This document shows, one piece after another, positions 17,426 to 26,450 of a stretch of DNA of 64,000 nucleotides. The stretch comes from an uncultured Bacillota bacterium. GTDB taxonomy: Bacteria > Bacillota > Clostridia > Christensenellales > UBA1242. The DNA is taken from the NCBI GenBank assembly GCA_900544595.1, contig UQVQ01000002.1, positions 62,001 through 126,000 on the forward strand, given 5' to 3'. The number at the start of each line of letters is the position of its first letter. Position 1 is the stretch's first letter. The notes under the pieces are model-generated. The model saw only the letters and a list, made by a program, of their open reading frames with translations. It was not told the origin of the DNA and ran no database searches. The translations under genes and the position numbers were made by a program.

Positions 17426-17860
17426 TTATCTCTTGCTGAATTGTGGAGCTTTTCTAGCCTTTTTAAGACCATATTTCTTTCTTTCTTTCATTCTTGAATC
17501 TCTTGTTAAGAAACCAGCTTTTTTAAGTTCTGGGCGAAGGTTTTCTTCTGCCTTAATAAGAGCTCTTGAAATTCCGTGGCGAATTGCGCCTGCTTGACCT
17601 GTGAATCCACCGCCAACAACATTAACTTGAACGTCATATTTTGTTTCGTTTCCTGTTAATGCTAATGGTTGACGAACGATGTATTTTAAAGTGTCAAGGC
17701 TAAAATATTCATCAATGTCTTTCTTATTGATTGTTATAACGCCGTTTCCGTTTGGAATTAAACGAACTCTAGCAATTGCTTTTTTTCTTCTTCCTGTTCC
17801 AAGATAAGCATTTGTTTTTGCTTTTAATGTTGGTTTAACAGTTTTCTTTGCTTCTGCCAT
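17426..17860 (-). CDS. rpsI: 30S ribosomal protein S9
   Basis: The 144 residues have a short N-terminal extension, [35 protein letters not shown] and the basic tail ending in FSKR, which contacts P-site tRNA. It lies one base after rplM in the universal rplM-rpsI order. Confidence 0.98.
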   Translation of the reverse strand: MAEAKKTVKPTLKAKTNAYLGTGRRKKAIARVRLIPNGNGVITINKKDIDEYFSLDTLKYIVRQPLALTGNETKYDVQVNVVGGGFTGQAGAIRHGISRALIKAEENLRPELKKAGFLTRDSRMKERKKYGLKKARKAPQFSKR

Positions 17861-17861
17861 A

Positions 17862-18305
17862 TTAGTTTCTTCCTCCCTTAAGTGTTATAAGTTCTGGTTG
17901 TTGTGCCTCATGTGGGTGCTCTGCGCCTTTATAGATTTTAACTTTTCTTGCCATGTCGCGTCCAAGAGCATTTTTTGGAAGCATTCCTTTGATTGCACGA
18001 AGAAGAGCAACATCAGATTTTTCTTCCATCATTTTCTTGAATTGAGTTTCTTTAAGACCACCTTGGTAGCCAGAATAAGTTTTAAAATATTTTTGTGTTA
18101 ATTTTTTTCCTGTTAAAACTGCTTTATCGGAATTGATAACAATAACATAATCGCCTGTGTCAACGTTTGGAGTGAAAGTTGGTTTGTTCTTTCCTCTTAA
18201 AATTGCAGCAACTTGGCTTGCAAGACGACCAAAAGGCATTCCATTTGCATCAACTAAATACCATTTTCTTTCAACAGTTTCAGGATTTGCCATATAGGTT
18301 TTCAT
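17862..18305 (-). CDS. rplM: 50S ribosomal protein L13
   Basis: The 147 residues include [16 protein letters not shown], the GDYVIVIN core and [21 protein letters not shown] precedes the ATG. It is the first gene of rplM-rpsI. Confidence 0.98.
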   Translation of the reverse strand: MKTYMANPETVERKWYLVDANGMPFGRLASQVAAILRGKNKPTFTPNVDTGDYVIVINSDKAVLTGKKLTQKYFKTYSGYQGGLKETQFKKMMEEKSDVALLRAIKGMLPKNALGRDMARKVKIYKGAEHPHEAQQPELITLKGGRN

Positions 18306-18446
18306 TGATTTTTCTCCTTAAAATTTTAATCCGCTTTGAAAAGTGTTCGCGCAAATTCCAAAACTTCCTAAATTTGTGGTTCAAATTTTTTGCAAAGGGG
18401 CTAGCAATGCAAAGAAAAAGAACGCCCAAAGACTTAGACAATCAAT

Positions 18447-18475
18447 AATATAGCCCATTTAACAAACTTTGTCAA
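18447..18475 (-). promoter_or_regulatory. Promoter of rplM-rpsI
   Basis: Reverse strand: TTGACA (18470-18475), 17-bp spacer, TATATT (18447-18452). The leader to rplM is about 135 nt and includes GCATTGCTAGCCCCTTTGC, which could form a hairpin. An autoregulatory ribosomal-protein leader is possible, but I cannot assign it to a known class. Confidence 0.85.
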
Positions 18476-18554
18476 TCCTTTTTAGCAAGTTTTTAACAAA
18501 ATTTTCTGTATACTTAAATCTTTGTTCGTTCGCTAAATTAAAGGAAGAATTCAT

Positions 18555-20096
18555 CTATTTTTCGCCTTCAACTTCGCTGTCTTGCTCCTCGTTGTTTTCC
18601 CCGCTTGCCCCATCATTTTCAATAAGGTTATTTTCGCTTTGACTGTTTTCGCTTTGCGCCAAAGCCGCTCTTTTTAAAACAATTTTATCTTTAATTAAAT
18701 AGATAAGACGGAAACAATAATATAGCAAAACGCAAACAAGAATGAAAATCGCATAAACAATAAGTTGCAAAACAGGATAGAAAGTTGCATATCCAATTTT
18801 AAAGTTGATGTCGAAAAGCGCTTTCGTGAATGGAATCATTTTTATTGCAACATCTGGAAGGAACATAAACAAGAAATTTGCCTCATAAATTCCTTTTCCA
18901 GTTGCCGAAGCAATTGCGTTAAACATTGTTCCAAGCGCAAAAACAGAAAGGAAATAAATTGTGAAACCAATTAAACAATCACGAAGAGCAAACTTATCGA
19001 GCCTTGGGAAAATCCCAAATAAAAGCGCAAGAATTGGAACAATTAAAACATTGCTGTGTTCAAAAATAAAGTGCATATTATAGTAATAGAAAAAGCCTTT
19101 CCCTTCCAAATCTGGCTTTGCAATTGCAAACAGAACACCAACAACATTTATAATAACTGTGAAATTGAAAATCTTTTTATTTTTTGTTATAAGCGAAAGA
19201 ATGATTAAATAGGCTCCAAGATTGCAAAGTTGCAAGGGCAAACGTTTTATATTAAGCGAAATTGCACCAAACATTTGGTTATACTGCATAAGAAGGGAAA
19301 GCGCAAGCACGAAAAGAACAACCATTTTAACTTCACTGCTTTGTTTTCTAAATCCAAAATAGAGCGCAGCCAAAGTTCCAAAAAGAAGGAAAATCCAAAG
19401 AAAATGAAGCCAACTATATGCGCTTAAAATAACATCTGTTTGCCCGAAAAGATATTGAGGAACATAAACGGGAATCGACGCAAGAATTATAAGAGGCAAC
19501 GCAATAAAATAGTTTCTCCATTCAATTTTATCGTTATATTTAAACAAATGATTTTCGTTTATTGCAAGAATAATTGGAATTGTTAACTGCAAAACAATTA
19601 TAATCGCAAACCAAACCGCTCTAAACGCGGGATTGATTAAAAACGCACGAAAGCCCTCCGAAACAGGAAGCGAATTAAGGCCTTTTCCCGCGGCGCTTGT
19701 GAAACAATCAAGATATTGCGCAAAGCACGCAATTTGAGCAATTGTAACAGCAACGCAAAAGGTTATTGCAACATTTCGAACCGCCCTGTTTTTAAAGAAA
19801 ACGGCAATTGGCAAAACAGAAAAGCAAGCCATTGAAAACCAGCGCAAAACAGCGTGTCCTTGCATAATTCCGCTTCCAAGTTTTTCTTTTGAAAGGCAAA
19901 GGTTAAATGAATCTGGAAGAAGAATGCTAAGCAGCATAATCGAACAATATATAACAACCAAAACCTTTAAAATTTTTGTTGTGACATTATGTAATTTTTC
20001 GCTGCTCTTAAATTTCCAAAATTTAAGCAAACAGAAAAGTCCAATGAGCAGTGCCGAAACGATTGGCACAAGAATATAAAACAAAAGCGCAACCAT
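18555..20096 (-). CDS. Multi-pass membrane protein, YwaF/TIGR02206-like
   Basis: The 513 residues have roughly 12 hydrophobic segments and a charged C-terminal tail rich in Ser, Glu and Asn (about residues 475-513). The segment LPLQLCNLGAYLIILSLI followed by FYYYNMHFIFEHSNVL resembles the YwaF-type family, whose function is not known. AAGGAAATAAG precedes the ATG. It is a single-gene unit. The family assignment is tentative; the membrane nature is certain. Confidence 0.7.
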   Translation of the reverse strand: MVALLFYILVPIVSALLIGLFCLLKFWKFKSSEKLHNVTTKILKVLVVIYCSIMLLSILLPDSFNLCLSKEKLGSGIMQGHAVLRWFSMACFSVLPIAVFFKNRAVRNVAITFCVAVTIAQIACFAQYLDCFTSAAGKGLNSLPVSEGFRAFLINPAFRAVWFAIIIVLQLTIPIILAINENHLFKYNDKIEWRNYFIALPLIILASIPVYVPQYLFGQTDVILSAYSWLHFLWIFLLFGTLAALYFGFRKQSSEVKMVVLFVLALSLLMQYNQMFGAISLNIKRLPLQLCNLGAYLIILSLITKNKKIFNFTVIINVVGVLFAIAKPDLEGKGFFYYYNMHFIFEHSNVLIVPILALLFGIFPRLDKFALRDCLIGFTIYFLSVFALGTMFNAIASATGKGIYEANFLFMFLPDVAIKMIPFTKALFDINFKIGYATFYPVLQLIVYAIFILVCVLLYYCFRLIYLIKDKIVLKRAALAQSENSQSENNLIENDGASGENNEEQDSEVEGEK

Positions 20097-20189
20097 CTTA
20101 TTTCCTTTTTTGTTTAATGTATCACAAAACTTGCCAAATTCAAAATAATGTTAAAACCCTATGCTTTTAAAGGCGCGTTTTGAACAATA

Positions 20190-20215
20190 AAAAAACTCGC
20201 AACTAAGGCGAGTTT
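20190..20215 (-). terminator. Terminator after the 83-residue membrane gene
   Basis: Arms AACTCGC (20194-20200) and GCGAGTT (20208-20214), followed on the reverse strand by a T run. Confidence 0.8.
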
Positions 20216-20231
20216 AAATTTAGTTTGATAA

Positions 20232-20483
20232 TTATTCAAAAATCATTATAATTAAAGCAACAAGAAGCATAACAAGCCCTAAAGCCTTAAGAGTTATGTA
20301 TAACTTGTTATCGTTGTCAACAGGTTTCGATTTGTCTTTTCTTGCAACCATAGCAATTCGCTTTGCAAGCAAAATAATTGCAAAGCCAAGAATTGCCAAG
20401 ATTAACCCTGTTATAACATGTGGCTTTTGAATTCTATCAATTAAACTTGTAAGATCAAGAGCGAGTAACGAAAAATTTAACAT
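20232..20483 (-). CDS. Small membrane protein of unknown function, 83 residues
   Basis: Two membrane segments, at about 25-43 and 66-82, separated by a basic loop (KRIAMVARKDKSK). GGAGATGAAATT lies before the ATG. I do not recognise it. Size and layout resemble small hydrophobic accessory proteins of protein export, but nothing in the context confirms that. Confidence 0.7.
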   Translation of the reverse strand: MLNFSLLALDLTSLIDRIQKPHVITGLILAILGFAIILLAKRIAMVARKDKSKPVDNDNKLYITLKALGLVMLLVALIIMIFE

Positions 20484-20570
20484 AATTTCATCTCCTAACT
20501 TAAAATCTAGTTTATTTTAGCACAAAGATTATAAAAAGACAATACCTTTTCGAAAGAAAACTTGGAACTA

Positions 20571-22097
20571 ATGAAAAAAATTATAAATTTTCGACCACTT
20601 TTCTATTGTTTTCTTGCTCTTTTTGGAGCAATTCTTTTTGCAAAGCACATTTTCCTTTCAAATTGGGTTGTTATTGCAGTTTTCTTTTTAATTATCTTTA
20701 CAATTGTCACAACCTGCTTTTTAAGGAAAAAATTAAAAATTCTTGTTGCAATTTTGGCTTTCATTTTCCTTGGATTAGGTCTTTATGGCCTTGAAATGAG
20801 TTTCTTTTCTCAGCCAAAAATTCCAAATGGATCAACTCTTTATGGTCGCGTTGAAAATGTTTCAACCTACGATGAAATGCAATACATAATTTTGAAAGAT
20901 GTTAAGGTTAACAACAAGCCCCTTTCAAAAAATGTTCGCCTAAAACTTTATGGTGCACCATATCTTTCCGACGGCGACGAAATTTTGCTTGAAGCAAACT
21001 TTTTAAGTGTTTCTGGGCTTAATAAAGACGGCAGCGTTAACAGTTCGCTATATAAAAACGGGTGCTACTATACGGCAACAAAAATTTCACGAAGCAACGT
21101 TGAAATTCTTGGAAACACAAAAACATTAAGCCAAAAGTTTCGATCTGCAGTTAAAGAAAAACTCTTAAAGCATATGAGCGAAGAGAATGCAAACATAACC
21201 TATGCAATGCTTTTTGGCGACAAAAGCGGAATTGACAACGAAACAAGAAACGATTTCCAAATTAGCGGAATTGCTCATATTCTTGCTGTTTCAGGTTTAC
21301 ATGTTGGGCTTGTTGCGGGGCTTCTGGCTTGGATTTTAAAAAAATGCCACGCGAAAAATTGGCTTAACTTAATAATCACTTCCGCGGTTTTAATTTTCTA
21401 CTGCTATCTTTGCAGTTTTTCGCCTTCGGTTGTTAGAGCAACAATAATGTCAATTTGCCTTTTGCTTGCAAACTGCCTTGGAAGAAGATATGACAGTCTA
21501 AGTGCAATTGGTTTTTCAGGCTTACTTCTTTTGCTTGTTCGCCCTCTTTATGCCTTTGACATTGGTTTTCAATTAAGCTTTGGGTGCGTTATAGGAATAG
21601 CAATTTTCTATCGAAGCGTCTACTCCTTCCTTAGAAAGCCAATTAAAAAATTTATTCTCCCAAACTGGATTGCAAAACCGGTTTCTGTTTCAATTTCTTC
21701 TCAATTTTTGATTTTACCTGTTTTGATTAACTATTTCGACGGAGTTTCTTTCCTGTCGCTTTTTGCAAACTTAATTATTGTTCCAATTTTCACGGTTGCG
21801 TTCACGGCTGCTTTCGTTGCAACGCCTCTTGTTTTTATTTGGAGCGGATTTGGAAACATTTTCTGGTTCTCAAATCTTCTTCTAACATCTATTAAAACAA
21901 TTGCAAGTTGGGTTGCAAGCCAAACATGGTCGATAATTCCACATTTTAAATTTGCATTTGCCGCATTTGTTAATTTCTTTGCTCTTATGTTTGTTTCAAG
22001 CAGGTTGTTTTTTGCACGGCGAAAAGCAAAACTTTTAACCTGCTTAATTCTCGTTTGCTCAACAGTTTTAACAATTGGCCTTTTGCAATTAACCTAA
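20571..22097 (+). CDS. comEC: ComEC/Rec2-type DNA uptake channel, short form
   Basis: Predicted inner-membrane channel for single-stranded DNA. The 508 residues (from the ATG) begin with hydrophobic segments and an OB-like region (GSTLYGRVENVSTYDEMQY). The competence core follows, with ISGIAHILAVSGLHVGLVAG and SFSPSVVRATIM and many membrane helices. There is no C-terminal metallo-beta-lactamase domain, which longer ComEC proteins carry; the gene simply stops after the last helices. The ATG at 20571 has GGAAC close upstream; a TTG nine bases earlier is less likely. holA follows 30 bp downstream, a common pairing. Confidence 0.88.
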   Translation: MKKIINFRPLFYCFLALFGAILFAKHIFLSNWVVIAVFFLIIFTIVTTCFLRKKLKILVAILAFIFLGLGLYGLEMSFFSQPKIPNGSTLYGRVENVSTYDEMQYIILKDVKVNNKPLSKNVRLKLYGAPYLSDGDEILLEANFLSVSGLNKDGSVNSSLYKNGCYYTATKISRSNVEILGNTKTLSQKFRSAVKEKLLKHMSEENANITYAMLFGDKSGIDNETRNDFQISGIAHILAVSGLHVGLVAGLLAWILKKCHAKNWLNLIITSAVLIFYCYLCSFSPSVVRATIMSICLLLANCLGRRYDSLSAIGFSGLLLLLVRPLYAFDIGFQLSFGCVIGIAIFYRSVYSFLRKPIKKFILPNWIAKPVSVSISSQFLILPVLINYFDGVSFLSLFANLIIVPIFTVAFTAAFVATPLVFIWSGFGNIFWFSNLLLTSIKTIASWVASQTWSIIPHFKFAFAAFVNFFALMFVSSRLFFARRKAKLLTCLILVCSTVLTIGLLQLT

Positions 22098-22127
22098 AAA
22101 TGTGTAATAATAGAAAAGGAGAAAAGT

Positions 22128-23078
22128 ATGAAATTTATTGAACTTCCACAAAAACTTAAACAACAAGTGCTCCCCCTCTACATTCTAAAAGGAGATGACG
22201 AATTTGTTATTGCAAGCGCAATTAAGCACATTTCAAACGCTTGCGGAAACGAAATGAGCGATTTTAACAAAACCTATTTCGATAGCGAAAATTTTTCGGC
22301 TCAAAAGGTTCAAGAAGCAATTGAAATGCTCCCTCTTGGAACCGACAGAAAATTCGTTTTAATTCGCTCTGTTGGAAAACTTTCCGAAACGGACAAGAAA
22401 AATCTTTCCGCTTCTCTTTCGTCAATTCCCCCTTCAACAACTGTCGTGATTATAAACAGCGAAGCTTGGAAATTTTTAAAGGTTGGCGAAATTGTTGATT
22501 GCGGCAAACTCGGACAAGACATTTTGGAAAAATATATCCGTGTTGAACTTAACAAGAAAAATCAAAAAATAACACCCGATGCCCTTAAAGCGCTTGTTGA
22601 AATTTGCAGTTACGACATGACAAAAATTTCTTGTGAACTTAAAAAGGTTTCGGCATATTGCGAAGATGAAATTGGGCAAAACGATGTTAAAGCGCTTGTT
22701 GAGCCAGACTATGAATATCAAATTTTTGAACTTAGCGAAAGTCTTGGGAACAAGAATGCATCGAAAAGTTTAATGCTCCTTTCCTCATTTTTACAAAAGA
22801 AACAACCTGTTCAAGTTTTGTTTTCTTTAATTGCAAACCATTTCCGTCGAATTGCCCACGCAAGTTTCTCATCTCTTTCAAACAGCGAACTTGCGAACCT
22901 CCTTGGCGTTAAGGAATATGCAATTGTTAAAGCAAAAGAACAAGCAAAGTCCTATTCCAAGGCTCAACTTAAAAACATTTTGGAAGTTTTGGAGAATGTC
23001 GACAATATGGTTAAAAGCGGGAAAATGAGCGCAGAAAACGCAATTTACTACGTAGTTTTTAAAATTTTATATTGTTAA
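22128..23078 (+). CDS. holA: DNA polymerase III delta subunit
   Basis: Clamp-loader subunit that opens the sliding clamp. The 316 residues show the delta-type N-terminal ATPase-like fold without an intact Walker A (LYILKGDDEFVIASAI), the LEKYIRVELNKK linker, SYDMTKISCELKKV, and the C-terminal helical collar domain with LFSLIANHFRRI. AAGGAGAAAAGT precedes the ATG. It is co-transcribed with comEC. Confidence 0.9.
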   Translation: MKFIELPQKLKQQVLPLYILKGDDEFVIASAIKHISNACGNEMSDFNKTYFDSENFSAQKVQEAIEMLPLGTDRKFVLIRSVGKLSETDKKNLSASLSSIPPSTTVVIINSEAWKFLKVGEIVDCGKLGQDILEKYIRVELNKKNQKITPDALKALVEICSYDMTKISCELKKVSAYCEDEIGQNDVKALVEPDYEYQIFELSESLGNKNASKSLMLLSSFLQKKQPVQVLFSLIANHFRRIAHASFSSLSNSELANLLGVKEYAIVKAKEQAKSYSKAQLKNILEVLENVDNMVKSGKMSAENAIYYVVFKILYC

Positions 23079-23080
23079 AT

Positions 23081-23114
23081 AAAAAAGCATAAGAGAAAAA
23101 CTTATGCTTTTTTT
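23081..23114. terminator. Bidirectional terminator between holA and the patatin gene
   Basis: Arms AAAAAAGCATAAG and CTTATGCTTTTTT around AGAAAAA. The patatin-like gene's stop codon lies inside the T tract. Confidence 0.88.
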
Positions 23115-23985
23115 AAATTATATCAACCTCATGTTTAAATTTTTGTTTTGCTTTTTTCGAAAGTGGACGACGATTGAAAAGCTCTAAAATTTTTGGCATA
23201 TTATCAATTGCTGCGCGATAGCCTTCCTCAATCATATCGTCATAGCCTTCCATTTTTGTTGACTTAAATCGTTTTGTTTCAGGCTGAAGAACAACGTCGC
23301 CAAACTCATAGCCAGTTTCGGCATTCTTCTTCATAAGAATTCGAATTGTTGCGCCAAGAACATCAAAATATTTTGCCGATTTTGCCCCATAATTTCGCGA
23401 AGGGTTAACATCAACAGCAACAACATAATCGCAATCGAAAAGTTTTGGAACATTTGAAGGGAGCGTGTTTTGAAGCCCCCCGTCGAAAAGCAATCGATCT
23501 TCAAATTGAACTGGTTGAAAAATTGCCGGAACGGCGCAACTTCCCGCAACAGCGCGAGCCAAATTCCCTTTTGTTATAACACATTCATTTGTTGAAAGAA
23601 TGTCAACCGCAACAATTGCAAGCGGAATTTTACAATCTTCAACGTTAATGTCGCCAACGGTGTTTTTAACAATATCTTCAATTCCGTCGGTTGGCGAAGG
23701 CATAAGCGGAATTTTAGATTTCCGAATATCTTTTTCCTTAAAATTCTTTGCAACATTATACATTTGTTCAAATGTCCAATTATTTGCATAGAATGCGCCA
23801 ACAAGCGAACCCGCGCTTGTTCCCGCAACATAATCAAATTTAAGACCATATTCTTCAAATGCTTTAATTGCGCCAAGATGCGCAAACCCTCTTGCGCCGC
23901 CTCCTCCAAGAGCAAGCCCAATTTTAACTTTCTTGTGTTTTATAAGTGAAATTTTTTTATTAAACTCTTTAATCTTCTCAAACAT
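23113..23985 (-). CDS. Patatin-like phospholipase, RssA/NTE type
   Basis: Predicted Ser-Asp dyad lipid acyl hydrolase. Motifs are the oxyanion loop GLALGGGGARGFAHLG, the nucleophile GTSAG (Ser57) and DGG (Asp168), all at patatin spacing in a 290-residue protein. There is no signal peptide. The ORF could open at a TTG eight codons earlier, but that stretch contains the promoter, so the ATG at 23985 is preferred. It is a single-gene unit; the substrate is unknown. Confidence 0.88.
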   Translation of the reverse strand: MFEKIKEFNKKISLIKHKKVKIGLALGGGGARGFAHLGAIKAFEEYGLKFDYVAGTSAGSLVGAFYANNWTFEQMYNVAKNFKEKDIRKSKIPLMPSPTDGIEDIVKNTVGDINVEDCKIPLAIVAVDILSTNECVITKGNLARAVAGSCAVPAIFQPVQFEDRLLFDGGLQNTLPSNVPKLFDCDYVVAVDVNPSRNYGAKSAKYFDVLGATIRILMKKNAETGYEFGDVVLQPETKRFKSTKMEGYDDMIEEGYRAAIDNMPKILELFNRRPLSKKAKQKFKHEVDII

Positions 23986-23991
23986 ACTTAT

Positions 23992-23997
23992 ATTATA
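23992..23997 (-). promoter_or_regulatory. -10 of the patatin-like gene, predicted leaderless
   Basis: The reverse-strand TATAAT ends six bases before the ATG. A TTGCTT lies 18 bp further upstream as a plausible -35. No ribosome binding site is present. Confidence 0.6.
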
Positions 23998-24043
23998 ATC
24001 CAATTCCAAGATTTAAAGCAACCTTTTATTGAGCAATCAAGAA

Positions 24044-24073
24044 CAAAAAAACCGCGAAATTCGCGGTTTTTAT
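24044..24073 (-). terminator. Terminator after the coiled-coil gene
   Basis: Near-perfect palindrome with arms AAAACCGCGAA and TTCGCGGTTTT, followed by T residues on the reverse strand. Confidence 0.88.
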
Positions 24074-24085
24074 TTGCTAATCTAA

Positions 24086-25342
24086 TTATTGAGCATCTGT
24101 TGTTGTGTCGGTTTCTGGTTTAACTTCGGTTGCTGGTTCTTCAATAACTTCTTCAACAACTTCTTCTGCTTCAACTCTTTCTTCTTGTTCTTGAGCAGCT
24201 TTCAATGCTTCAATTGCTTCTTCAGTTTCTTTAATATCTGCTTTTAAAGTTTCGTTGTTAGCTGTAAGAATGTTAAATGTGTTTTCCAAAATTGGATATC
24301 TGTCTTTATTCGCAGTCATAACCTCTTCGCAGTGTTGAACAGAAAGTTTAAGCCCTTCAAGAAGGTCAAGTTCCTCGGAAAGTTTCTTTGCTTTTTCTTC
24401 GTCGATGTCGGCAATGTTGTTAACACCATAAAGAACAACTTTTTGTTTTGCAACAATTGCTTCTTTTCTTCTAAGCTTTCTTTCGTCGTTTTCAAGAGTT
24501 TTGCTTACTTTTCTAAGAGGAATATATTCTTTCTTAACTTTACGAAGTTCTTTTTCGTTTGCAGCAAGTCTGTCTTTTAAAGTTTCAAGTCTTGCTTCAT
24601 ATTCTTCAATATTTCCAGCAGGAACGTTAACTTCTTCTTTGCTGTTAAGTTCATTTTCAAGCTCTTCGTTTCTTGCTTGAAGTTTTGCAATTTCAGCTTC
24701 AAATTGAGTTCTAAGTTCTTCAATTGAAGGTTGCGCTTCAGTTTCTTCTGTTTCTTCAACAGTTTCTTCTGTTGTTGCTTCGGCTGCTGGAGCTTCTTCT
24801 TGAGCAGCTTCTGTTCCCTCGGCTGGAGCTTCTGCTTGCTCTTCGTCGCCAAACACAGCGATGTCTTCGTCGTCATAGAAGAAATTTTCGAATGGTTCAT
24901 CGCTTCCGTCTGCTTGTTTTTGACGTCTTTCTTCAATCTTTTTAAGCATATTTTGTTTGAAGAGTTCTTCCTCTGCTTTAAGTTCGTCAACTTCTTCCGC
25001 TGGCTTTTCTTGAGTAGGTTCTTCTTTAACTTCTTCAACAGGAGCAACTTCTACTTTTGGTTCTTCGTCTTCTTTTGCAAAAGCATCTTTGTCTGCTTCG
25101 TCGAACTTAAATTCAAGTTCTTTTGTTTCTTCTTGTTTTTCGTCTTTTTCTTTTGAAGATTGCTTGTCTTTAACTTTTTCGCCGTTTTTCTTTCTTTGCC
25201 AGAAATGAACGTATTCAGGGTCTAAAACCGAAAGAACTAAGTCCCCAAGGAAGAAAATTAAAAATCCTCCAACAAGGATAATTCCGATGATAGCCAAAAC
25301 TGAAATGAAAGCATCTCCAAATCCTGCGCCTAAAAATTCCAT
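24086..25342 (-). CDS. Membrane-anchored acidic coiled-coil protein
   Basis: The 418-residue product has one N-terminal membrane segment (about residues 12-38), then a Lys-rich stretch, a long Glu/Ala-rich low-complexity region (about 55-205) and a predicted coiled coil (about 205-390). It ends in another Glu/Val-rich tail. The order suggests a cytoplasmic rod tethered to the membrane, as in some cell-division or envelope scaffolds, but no family is recognised. AGAGAGGT precedes the ATG. It is a single-gene unit. Confidence 0.8.
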   Translation of the reverse strand: MEFLGAGFGDAFISVLAIIGIILVGGFLIFFLGDLVLSVLDPEYVHFWQRKKNGEKVKDKQSSKEKDEKQEETKELEFKFDEADKDAFAKEDEEPKVEVAPVEEVKEEPTQEKPAEEVDELKAEEELFKQNMLKKIEERRQKQADGSDEPFENFFYDDEDIAVFGDEEQAEAPAEGTEAAQEEAPAAEATTEETVEETEETEAQPSIEELRTQFEAEIAKLQARNEELENELNSKEEVNVPAGNIEEYEARLETLKDRLAANEKELRKVKKEYIPLRKVSKTLENDERKLRRKEAIVAKQKVVLYGVNNIADIDEEKAKKLSEELDLLEGLKLSVQHCEEVMTANKDRYPILENTFNILTANNETLKADIKETEEAIEALKAAQEQEERVEAEEVVEEVIEEPATEVKPETDTTTDAQ

Positions 25343-25565
25343 AATTTACCTCTCTTTTTAGATTATGTTAAATCGTGATTATAATAACACCAAGAGATTA
25401 ATCTGTCAATACCCTTTTTATTATTTTTTCAAAAAATTTAACAAAAAACACAAAATTTTTCAAAAAAACAAGTTTTTTAAGTATTTTTTTGCATTTTTGA
25501 GCTAAAAACGTCGAAATTATCAATTTTTGTTTTAAACGGCAAAAGCGCCGAATTTCTTTCTTAAA

Positions 25566-25595
25566 TTTAAAAAAGCCCTTTAAAAAAAGGCTTTA
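25566..25595 (-). terminator. Terminator of tmRNA
   Basis: The reverse strand has arms AAAGCC and GGCTTTTTT just past the tmRNA 3' end. The remaining 25343-25565 stretch is A/T-rich, and I see no gene in it. Confidence 0.8.
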
Positions 25596-25604
25596 ATGTT
25601 TGCT

Positions 25605-25955
25605 TGGTGGAAGCGGTGGGAGTTGAACCCACGTCCGAAAAAGTTTGCAGTGGCTTTTCTACGTGTGTAGTTCGTTTTAATCTTGCCTTAAATAAGTAAC
25701 GAACAAAACTTGTTTAAAGCAAATCCTTGTTTTTTTCTTTCAAAAACTTTAAGGCGAAGCTTTTGAAGTTCCCTGCGAAAGTTTGATGCCCTTTGGCAAA
25801 AATGCAGGAATTTTTGCTAAGGACAGTTGCGCTAACTAAGCAGCAACAGCAAGATTTCTATTATCTGCGTTTATTTTGTTTTCCGTTTTATGGCAACCGG
25901 CTGCCACACGCTTTTTCCCCTCAAAATCTTTTCCGTCGAAACCAGTTACGCCCCC
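25605..25955 (-). ncRNA. ssrA: Transfer-messenger RNA
   Basis: Rescues stalled ribosomes and tags the unfinished peptide. The 5' end GGGGGCG pairs with CGCTTCC at the 3' end (two G-U pairs), followed by A and an encoded CCA. The T arm is GGTTCAACTCCCACC-like. The tag frame ends NADNRNLAVAA then TAG; it probably starts a few codons earlier. Length is about 351 nt. It lies directly downstream of smpB, which encodes its protein partner. Confidence 0.93.
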
Positions 25956-25968
25956 ATATTAAGGGTTT

Positions 25969-26427
25969 TTAAAGTTTCCCAAGGCGAAAATTTTTGCTTG
26001 CACTTTCAATTTCCCTTTGCGCAGTTTTTTCTTTCAGGGTTTCTCGTTTGTCGAAAAGTTTTTTCCCTTTTCCAATTCCAATTTCAACTTTAACGAGATT
26101 TCCTTTTAAGTATACTTTTAAAGGAACAATTGTCAATCCTTTTTCCGAAACCTTTTGCGAAAGTTTCGCAATTTCGCTTTTTCTTAAAAGGAGCTTTCGC
26201 GTTCTTCTTGAATCTGGAACAAACGACGAAGATTTTTCAAAGGGTTTAATGAAAGCATTGATAAGAAAAATCTCATTCCCAACAACACGAACATAACTTT
26301 CGTTAAGACTTATTCCTCCAGCACGAATGGACTTAACTTCGCTTCCTTTAAGTTCAATTCCCGCTTCGGTGTTGTCGGAAATGAAAAAGTCGAAATATGC
26401 TTTTTTATTATTTGCAATAACCTTCAT
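25969..26427 (-). CDS. smpB: tmRNA-binding protein SmpB
   Basis: The 152-residue OB-fold protein delivers tmRNA to stalled ribosomes. It begins MKVIANNKKAYFDFFI and contains GIELKGSEVKSIRAG and RKLLLRKSEIAKL. The basic C-terminal tail (DKRETLKEK) mimics an mRNA segment in the A site. GGAGGGGAA precedes the ATG. It is preceded by rnr (23 bp) and followed by ssrA (13 bp). Confidence 0.97.
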   Translation of the reverse strand: MKVIANNKKAYFDFFISDNTEAGIELKGSEVKSIRAGGISLNESYVRVVGNEIFLINAFIKPFEKSSSFVPDSRRTRKLLLRKSEIAKLSQKVSEKGLTIVPLKVYLKGNLVKVEIGIGKGKKLFDKRETLKEKTAQREIESASKNFRLGKL

Positions 26428-26450
26428 TTCCCCTCCTTTAGTTTATTATA

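Noticed and set aside
24577..25156. Long frames on both strands within the coiled-coil gene
   Set aside because: They are Lys/Leu- or Phe-rich shadows of the repeated GAA codons of the real gene.
25343..25565. Hidden small gene between tmRNA and the coiled-coil gene
   Set aside because: A/T-rich with no start preceded by a ribosome binding site and no frame of reasonable composition.
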